11,940 nucleotides of DNA, from positions 1 to 11,940 of the forward strand of contig NAVB01001542.1 in NCBI GenBank assembly GCA_002179805.1. The letters run 5' to 3'. Shown in pieces: positions 6,631 through 11,940 of this stretch; positions within the stretch are counted from its first letter, which is position 1, and every line of letters begins with the position of its first letter. Made by a program: the position numbers and the translations under genes. This DNA is from Acanthamoeba lenticulata. Taxonomy: Eukaryota > Discosea > Longamoebia > Acanthamoebidae. The notes below the pieces were generated by a model. It made no database searches, was not told the origin of the DNA, and worked only from the letters and a program-made list of their open reading frames with translations.

Positions 6631-8363
6631 TCAGTTGCAGTATGCGGTCAGCCAACGGAAGCCTGCACGAAGGAGGTTCTCGTTACGACGAGCATGCATG
6701 GTGCTGTGGGCAGCAGTGCGGACAGTCTGTACCCGCCCCAACGCCGACCCGTCTGACGACGCTGCACATGAAGACTTCAACCGGCTGCACGCCTTGCTTG
6801 AGCTCCCACGCCTCCTGTGTTTTGTTTTGTTTTGTTTTGTTTTGGTTGATGTGTGTTTGCGTGTGCGTGAGTGAATCTGACAAGTACGACGGGTCATTGA
6901 GCATTCAATAATGAGCAGCACCTTGCCCGTGCAGCAATAGCCCAGGTTTAGGGCGGCCTTGAGTGTCTGCTCGCTGACCGCACGTGGGATGTCGATCTTG
7001 TTGCCCAGCACCAAGAGAGGCATGCACAGGTGGTTCTCACGAAGCCACTCCAGCACCTCCTGCCGAGACAAGTCGTGAACAACAAGCGCCCGTGTGTGTG
7101 TGTGAGTGTACAGTACATGTGTTTTGTGCTTGGGGGGGGGGGCAACGACAAAAACAACAAAACGTAGCCGTACCTCAAGCAGCGTGCGGGCCTCTTCGAA
7201 TCGCTCACGGTCGCTCGCGTCGACGACGTACACGACACCGCTTGCCCCTTGCAGATAGTCCAAGTACTGCGCTCTGCGGGACCTGCAAACGACCCCTCTT
7301 TGGGCATCAGTCCCTGAGGGGGGGGAGGGGGGGGCAAGCTGGATGGATGCCGTGCCTCTGCGATAGACAGGAGGGGTCCACCAGCGAATACCGCTCGCCC
7401 TCGAGCGTCACGGTCGCCAGGTGCGGATGGCAGCTGGGTGGGTGTAATCGCACCTGGTCGTACTGGAGGACGTGCGCCAATGTCGTCTTGCCTGGGGGAG
7501 AGGGGTTGATCGTCGTTCAGGGATCGATGGCTTGTGGAAGTGTGTGAATCCATGAGGACTGAAACAGGTACCAGTGTTGTCGTTGCCCAGCATTATCAGC
7601 CGCTTGGGGCGACAGAACGTCCTGAACACCGTCGCCGTCCAACGCCACTTGCCTCCGGCCTTTCGCCTCGGTGCTGCCGCGCCGCTGCTTGACGCCTGGA
7701 GCTCGACCGCGTAGAGCGTGCGCCAGTCGATCGTGCCTTGCTCCCGCGCCTGGTGTTCCACCATCTGGACCGATGGGCGCAGATGCGCTGGGAAGCGATG
7801 GACAGCGCACCACCGCAACACCGACGCTGGAGTCGGCGCCTGATCTGCCCACCAGGCTGTTGGGAATTGGCGGCAAAGCAGCTCTGCCCACAGCTGCGGC
7901 TCGCTGGCAACTGGAAGAGGGAGCGTTGAATTCAATTCGAAATTAAAATAAAATGTACAACAAAAATAAAATAAAAATAAATTATATTATTACTATTTTT
8001 TAAAATTCAGAATCATAATTTTGACAAAACAATTAATAATTGTTAAAGATGAACAAAACCAACAGAAATCAAAAATAAATCAAAGGGTCTGCTTGAACCT
8101 TGGTGCCAACGGGAGCAGGCAGCAGAGGCTGCTGCGAGGTCGTGACCGCTTCCGAGGAAGGACAGGATATGCAGCACGATCTCGTCCGGCAGCTGCTCGC
8201 CCAGTGACGGTCGCCCCCTCTCGTATTGTGGCTGATGTGTCGTCGCCTCACCACCAAGCGGCACGCGAGCAGTGAACCGGCGCCAGAGGAGCGCAGTGGC
8301 CACTCCCACGAGCACCAACGTGGCGAGCGCCAAAGGCCAGGCCTCCTCAGGCAACAACAACAT
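6631..8363 (-). CDS. Membrane-anchored F-box / Sar1-like GTPase fusion protein
   Basis: Seven exons by splice phase: 8363-8099, 7910-7572, 7491-7369, 7313-7174, 7059-6922, 6814-6733, 6662-6631 (372 aa). Residues 9-27 form one transmembrane helix. An F-box follows at about 57-100 (LPDEIVLHILSFLG, then ACSRWHQ|VASEPQLW across intron 1). Residues 193-372 match Sar1, the COPII-coat Arf-family GTPase: P-loop GNDNTGKTT rebuilt across intron 2, SRRAQYLDYLQGASGVVYVVDASDRERFEEA, LVLGNKID at 305-312, EVFMCSVVRR and a GFRW C-terminus. F-boxes bind SKP1 in SCF ubiquitin ligases, so this may be a membrane-bound SCF receptor using a GTPase module. Odd points: the switch I Thr of Sar1 (HPT) is His here (HPH, 223-225), and DxGG is not found after VD at 240. 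The exon 3/4 junction (proposed intron 7368-7314, 55 nt, after a C-rich tract) is the weak point. Sar1's own N-terminal amphipathic helix is replaced. Confidence 0.72.
6819..6843. repeat. (GTTTT)5 microsatellite in intron 5
   Basis: Five perfect GTTTT units, (AAAAC)5 on the coding minus strand. It lies inside intron 5 of the F-box/GTPase gene, just before its CACAG acceptor. There it sits where a pyrimidine tract would normally be, making an unusually A-rich acceptor region. Confidence 0.85.
7092..7142. repeat. (GT)n run and G11 tract in intron 4
   Basis: A (GT)6 run at 7092-7104 and eleven consecutive G at 7132-7142 both lie inside intron 4 (7173-7060) of the minus-strand F-box/GTPase gene. 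On the coding strand they read as CA repeats and a C tract. The homopolymer is a place where sequencing length errors are likely. Confidence 0.8.
7318..7334. repeat. G8-A-G8 tract forming the polypyrimidine tract before exon 4
   Basis: On the minus strand this reads C8-T-C8 and is followed at once by TCAG, a strong 3' splice-site arrangement. It supports an acceptor at 7315-7314 for the F-box/GTPase gene. Any length error here would not change the spliced product if the tract is intronic. Confidence 0.7.
7911..8098 (-). other. Long AT-rich intron 1 of the F-box/GTPase gene
   Basis: This 188-nt intron (GTTCAAG...CTTCCAG, phase 1) is about twice the length of its neighbours. It is strongly A/T-rich, with many AAATAAA-like words, inside an otherwise GC-rich locus. 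Splicing it restores the F-box consensus across the join (RWHQ + VASEPQLW). This is the main evidence that the F-box exon and the GTPase exons form one gene. Confidence 0.75.
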
Positions 8364-8538
8364 GGCCAGGAGCTCAATAACTCCTCCTTCTTCTTGTTTG
8401 TTTGTTTGTGGTTATGCTGCTGTTGTTGCCAACATGGCGAGCCAGTTTGCTGGTGATGTGGCGAAGCAAAAAGGACCACGTCAGCAAAATGAAAAATGAA
8501 AAAACAAAGGTTATTATTGTACGGCATTTCGGAAGGCC
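8364..8538. other. Intergenic: 3' flank of lipase gene and 5' flank of F-box/GTPase gene
   Basis: This 175-bp spacer lies between two genes on the same (minus) strand. It contains a (GTTT)n-like run near 8396-8409 and ends in AT-rich sequence near 8500-8520. It must hold the promoter and leader of the F-box/GTPase gene. No confident box was identified. Confidence 0.45.
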
Positions 8539-10305
8539 TCAGAAGCCGCGCTCGCGGAGGAGGTTGACGAGGCGGCGGTAGAGGGCGCGGGCGTCATAGC
8601 GGTAGGACCAGTTGATCATGGCGGCGTGGTCGATGTCGAGGGTCTCCAGGTACTCGCCCCAGCGGCTCGACTCGACGCTGACGAGGCCGTCGTTCTCCGG
8701 GCCCTCGTAGCTCGAGAGGATGCGCTGGCAGATGAAGAGCGGGTGGGCCCGGCCGATGCGCTTGCTGCCGCCCATGGAGAAGTAGGCAACCTCGGGGTGG
8801 TCGGGCGTCTGCGGGTTGAAGACGTCGCGCATGAAGCCGGGCGTGACGTGGTGGTGGCCCTCCATGGGGAAGGGCAGGATCTGGGCCTGGAAGAGGCGCT
8901 CGAGGCCGATGGCCTCGGTCTTGGAGATGATCCAGTCGCTGTAGGATGAGCCGCGGTGGGGCGTGCCCAGCGTGATGAGCGACGCCGTCACGGCGTGGCC
9001 GCCCAGTTTGGAGATGAAGTGGCGCGCGTCGAGGCCGCCCATGGAGTGGCCGATGATGTTGACCTTGGCCGCGCCCGTCTCCTCGAGCACGCGCTCGATG
9101 TGCTGCTGCAGCGTGGCCGCGCGCGCAAACACCGTCCCGTAGCGCGCCACCTTGGGCGTGTAGACCCGCACCCCGAGCGGCTGCAGGTCCTCTGGGATGC
9201 CCATGAAGCACGGCAGGAAGGGTTTGTCCCCGCCCAGCCCGTGCGCCAGCACGATCGGGTACTTGGGCGGCGCCGGCACCTCCGGCAGGTTGGCCGTCGA
9301 CTTTTGTGCGCGCGAGCGGGCCAGCCGCGTCGCCACGCGCGTGATCCACTCGACGTGCCGCGGGTTGACGCCGACCTCCGTTTGTGCTTGCTTGACGTCT
9401 TCTTTGCTGGCCGCCACGGCCGACACTGTTGTTGCTTCGACGTCCGCCACCGTCTGCTGCTGCTTTTGCGCTTCTCGCTTGAGGGTGCGCTCGAGATCGA
9501 GCGAGAGGATGTCGGGCGGGAGGGCCCGCAGGCGGGAGAGGAGGCGCGCGCCCCATTCGGGACTCGTCGTCGACGTTGCGGCCGAGGTCGTTGTGGTCGA
9601 GGCGACAACAGCGGTGACCGTCGTGCCTGTGGCCTCATCAGCGCCGGTGTTGGCGCCACTGCGGCGGCGGCTGGCGAGCCTTGTCTCGAGCCAGGCGACC
9701 GTCTTGGAGCGGTCGGCCAGCCACTTGCGCACTTTGACTTCCTTGAGCTCGCGCGAGAGGTTCTTGGTCTGCTCGCGCAGGCGGTTCCAGTCGTCCTGCA
9801 GCTCGACGGGCAGTCGCTTGGCTGCGCGCGATGCTCGCAGCAGGCGGTCCAGGCGTGCGTACCACTTGCGCTCGTCCAGCTCGTCAAGCTGTTGTTGTGC
9901 TGTTGCTGATGAAGTAGAGGCATCGGCGTCGTGCTGCACGAGGGTGGCACGCTTGCCTCGCTTGAAGGGGGCGAGGGCGTGTAGCACATCCTCCTGTAGC
10001 TGCTGCTGCTGTTGTAGCTGCAACTGCAACTGGCGGAGGGTCTCCTTCAGCTCTCGCATTTCCTCGCGCAGCTCCGTAGCCTCCTTGCGCCACTCTTGGC
10101 TACTCTCGTCATCTTGAAGCAATCTTGTAGAATTCTTGGAAGGCGCGATAAAGGCACGGGCATGGAGTATGACTAAAGACGACGAGGGCCAAGAAGCGTG
10201 GCCCGAGGCATAGAGGAGACTCATGCAGCCGCCACTGCGCGGTGCCGCAAACGGCGGCGCGTGCAGAAGACGGAGACGCATGGATTGCGTGGTCTGACGC
10301 CTCAT
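8539..10305 (-). CDS. Triacylglycerol lipase-like alpha/beta hydrolase with helical N-terminal extension
   Basis: Single-exon gene of 588 aa, ATG at 10305 and stop at 8541-8539. The C-terminal ~245 residues form a lipase of the alpha/beta-hydrolase fold that should hydrolyse ester bonds of acylglycerols. Strand PIVLAHGLGG (350-359) supplies the oxyanion-hole motif. GHSMGG (419-424) holds nucleophile Ser421. Asp539 in PENDGLVSVESSRWG and His560 in DIDHAAM complete a likely triad. The order and spacing resemble bacterial true lipases (Pseudomonas/Burkholderia type). Residues 1-63 are Arg-rich and almost free of acidic residues, like a mitochondrial presequence. Residues 70-112 form a Glu/Gln-rich coiled coil, followed by further charged helices and a Thr/Ala-rich linker (about 225-248). 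No intron is needed, unlike the four other complete protein genes here. Met9 and Met28 are alternative starts. Confidence 0.88.
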   Translation of the reverse strand: MRRQTTQSMRLRLLHAPPFAAPRSGGCMSLLYASGHASWPSSSLVILHARAFIAPSKNSTRLLQDDESSQEWRKEATELREEMRELKETLRQLQLQLQQQQQLQEDVLHALAPFKRGKRATLVQHDADASTSSATAQQQLDELDERKWYARLDRLLRASRAAKRLPVELQDDWNRLREQTKNLSRELKEVKVRKWLADRSKTVAWLETRLASRRRSGANTGADEATGTTVTAVVASTTTTSAATSTTSPEWGARLLSRLRALPPDILSLDLERTLKREAQKQQQTVADVEATTVSAVAASKEDVKQAQTEVGVNPRHVEWITRVATRLARSRAQKSTANLPEVPAPPKYPIVLAHGLGGDKPFLPCFMGIPEDLQPLGVRVYTPKVARYGTVFARAATLQQHIERVLEETGAAKVNIIGHSMGGLDARHFISKLGGHAVTASLITLGTPHRGSSYSDWIISKTEAIGLERLFQAQILPFPMEGHHHVTPGFMRDVFNPQTPDHPEVAYFSMGGSKRIGRAHPLFICQRILSSYEGPENDGLVSVESSRWGEYLETLDIDHAAMINWSYRYDARALYRRLVNLLRERGF

Positions 10306-10503
10306 TTTCTCCTTATTGCTTCTTCGTAGGCTGCAGGAAAAGGGTCCTCTTTGATTATTATGAGCGCGTAGTGAGCTGATCTTCGAACGCAGAACGTAGC
10401 TGTTGTTGCTTTGCTTCCGCCGGAGATTTCCGGCCCGAAGACCGACGTACTCGCCAACACAAGAGGGAAAAAAAACAAAGCGCTGATGGTTCTTTTTTGG
10501 TGC
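10306..10503. other. Intergenic: 5' flank of lipase gene and 3' flank of the next gene
   Basis: This 198-bp spacer between same-strand genes is moderately AT-rich at 10340-10370 and has an A-rich stretch near 10468-10480. No gene, tRNA or clear promoter element was seen. Confidence 0.45.
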
Positions 10504-11940
10504 TCAAGTTGCAGCCGCGGCCTCCTGCTGCTGCTGCTGCTGCGCTTGGCCAGGCTGCGTAGCGTCCTTCACCGGCGGCGCAGGCGGTACAGCCAAGCCT
10601 AACGCTGCTGCTGACGCCTCTCCTTCTCCTCCGCCCGTTGCTGCTCCTACTTGTGCTGGAGCCTCGGCTTCTCGTGGTGGTGGTGCTGCAACGGGCGTGG
10701 TGGCGGGCTGTGCTGCTACCGAGACCGGGGCGGCAGACGACGTGCTCGTTGTAGATGCCGCGTACGAGGAGGAAGAAGACGATGTCGATGATGATGAAGA
10801 AGATGATGATGATGATGATGACGACGATGCGGGAGCGGGCGATGTGCTCACTGCGGCAGACGGGCCAGAGGGAGAAAGGGGCGGCGCGAGGGCCAGCGGT
10901 GGACTGCCTGGGACGGCGTAGACGGTCTCCCACTCGCCCTCGGCGAAGGGATTCTCCTCGATGATGACCGGGACCGGGTTGGCCAGCCCGTAGTTGGTCA
11001 AAAAGTCCAGCCGCGGGTTGTTGCGCAGCGCGCAGAACACGTGATACGGCACCAGCGACACGCCCTCGTGTGGACCGCCGGCGCGGGCCTTCTCCTGCCC
11101 GCGGCACACGAGCAGCGCGTCTCGCACGAGGTCGCGCGTGAAGCAAAAGGCCAGCTGTTGAATGAAATAAGGGTAATGTTTAGGAAAGTCAGTATAATGA
11201 TGACAGTATGGTAAGAGGACAAGCAAAAGGGAATAAGTCGGACCTTGACCAAGAGGTTCTCGACAGCGTGGCCCTCAGGCGTGGACGTGTCCAAATCGAT
11301 GTCAATCTCCTCCAACATCTTCGGAACCTCGCCCGCGAGGAACGGCTTGTCACGGAAGTGCTCGAACAACTGCCCCATTGAAGATTATTCAATATATATG
11401 TTAATGCCCATATTCAATATTCAAAAATCATAACGGAACGGGCGCACACCTTGGTGCGCACCTCGGCCAGGTGGGCGCTGATGGGATCCCGGCACACATC
11501 GGCCTCTGGTCCATGAGAAGCAAGTGAGTGATAAAGAAGAGACTGGGCGGCCTCTTTGAAGACAGGTACGCGACGCGATGAGCTTGGCGGAGAGGAGAGG
11601 GTGTACCCGTAGGTTCGGCCTTGACTGACATCAGCCCGGACTCGCCGCCAGACGAGGATGAAGAGGTAGACGTTGTGGTCGATGATGAAGATGAAGATGA
11701 CGACGTGGAGGTCGCAGTGGAAGACATGGGTCGTGGCGAAGAGGGCATGGAGGGCGGAGGCGAGGGAACGTGCTTCCACGGGGTAAGTGTCGACACGATG
11801 GCCGTCTCGCCCAGTCGTTGGCTGACGTCACACGCCCCCGAAAGATCAGCAGAGGCAACAAGGTAAAGGAAGATGAACAAGAGGAGTACCGGCACAGCTT
11901 TTGGGTGGCCTTGAACGACTCCAGTGGGAGATGCGTCCGG
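10504..11940 (-). CDS. Protein with Ser/Gln tracts and possible histone-fold region, 5' end missing
   Basis: Not recognised with confidence. Exons by phase: beyond 11940 to 11890 (partial), 11821-11607, 11505-11450, 11369-11244 and 11154-10504. Introns are 68, 101, 80 and 89 nt with phases 2, 1, 0, 0; at least 365 aa, stop at 10506-10504. The order is a helical start (ESFKATQKLCRQRLGE), a Pro/Ser tract with eight consecutive Ser, VKAEPTE (sumoylation-like), then a folded helical block from about residue 90 to 240. Within it, ENLLVKLAFCFTRDLVRDALLVC followed by SLVPYHVFCALRNNPRLDFL has the spacing and feel of a histone fold (compare the H2A and NF-YC families). This is weak, by-eye evidence. 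The C-terminal ~125 residues are Ser-, Ala- and Pro-rich with a Gln6 run, typical of nuclear regulators in amoebae. A transcription-linked role is only a guess. Confidence 0.6.
10764..10829. repeat. GAT/GAA trinucleotide repeat coding for poly-Ser
   Basis: A (GAT)n-rich tract on the plus strand is read on the minus strand as TCA/TCG/TCT/TCC Ser codons. It encodes runs of fourteen and six Ser in the last exon of the minus-strand gene. Codon use within the run is mixed at both ends and pure ATC-phase in the middle, fitting local slippage. Plus-strand open frames over it (poly-Asp/Glu or poly-Met) are by-products. Confidence 0.8.

Noticed and set aside
6232..6911. Continuation of the TTLL frame past 6231
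   Set aside because: The sequence after the FVADMFK codons becomes low-quality; a GTGGGC donor and the CCAG acceptor at 6305 give a sensible acidic C-terminus ending at 6439 instead.
6984..7547. 187-codon plus-strand open frame opposite the GTPase exons
   Set aside because: The minus strand carries NKID, the P-loop and other GTPase motifs; this frame crosses G tracts and introns and has no motif of its own.
8594..9556. 320-codon minus-strand frame overlapping the lipase
   Set aside because: Same strand but shifted frame; composition is Arg/Ala/Pro/His with no catalytic motifs, while the other frame has the full triad.
8956..9909. 317-codon plus-strand open frame opposite the lipase gene
   Set aside because: It overlaps the catalytic motifs of the lipase on the other strand and has no recognisable motifs; an antisense shadow.
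9197..10117. 306-codon Ser/Arg-rich plus-strand open frame
   Set aside because: The Ser and Cys runs are the reverse reading of the CAG/CTG-rich coiled-coil codons of the lipase gene.
11414..11779. Alternative minus-strand frame with hydrophobic residues over the Ser tract
   Set aside because: Its splice phase at 11607 (phase 2) does not fit the next exon (phase 1), whereas the Ser-rich frame fits both flanking junctions.
11782..11788. GTAAGT on the plus strand resembling a splice donor
   Set aside because: It lies antisense within a minus-strand exon and has no plus-strand coding frame feeding into it.

Overview
The window reads as nuclear DNA of a GC-rich, gene-dense unicellular eukaryote. 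Short spliceosomal introns (mostly 70-110 nt, GT...AG), Ser/Gln/Ala homopolymer tracts, eukaryotic ribosome-assembly and tubulin-modifying genes, and a eukaryotic elongator tRNA-Met rule out a bacterium. The style best fits Amoebozoa, and Acanthamoeba in particular. That assignment is inference from style and protein families; no search was run.

Layout, left to right. (1) 2-1792 (+): 3' part of a long, Ser/Pro-rich, probably disordered protein that I do not recognise. (2) 1927-3181 (+): complete five-exon BRX1 gene, a Brix-domain factor of 60S ribosome assembly. (3) 3351-3976 (-): three-exon gene for a ubiquitin-like domain followed by a tail with ten cysteines. (4) 4050-4122 and 4198-4270 (-): two identical tRNA-Met(CAT) genes. 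(5) 4379-6439 (+): five-exon tubulin-tyrosine-ligase-like (TTLL) gene whose product begins with an apparent signal peptide. (6) 6631-8363 (-): seven-exon gene that I reconstruct as transmembrane segment + F-box + Sar1-like small GTPase. (7) 8539-10305 (-): intronless 588-aa alpha/beta-hydrolase lipase with a long helical N-terminal extension. (8) 10504-11940 (-): 3' part of a multi-exon gene with Ser- and Gln-rich tracts and a weakly histone-fold-like region.

Genes are packed with about 130-200 bp between them. No gene-free stretch exceeds 300 bp, because the 400-bp gap between genes 3 and 5 holds the two tRNA genes. Genes 2/3 and 5/6 are convergent, 3/5 are divergent around the tRNAs, and 6, 7 and 8 run in the same direction on the minus strand. 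There is no operon-like logic. The functions (ribosome assembly, tubulin modification, ubiquitin-type signalling, membrane traffic, lipid hydrolysis) look independent.

The most unusual item is gene 6. Reading frames and splice phases join an F-box exon to a Sar1/Arf-type GTPase whose P-loop and NKxD motifs are intact, but whose switch I Thr and switch II DxGG motifs are not seen. The ubiquitin-like protein with a Cys cluster and the TTLL enzyme with a secretory leader are the next most unusual. Exon coordinates were derived by hand from splice signals, phase and family similarity; uncertain junctions are named in the entries.
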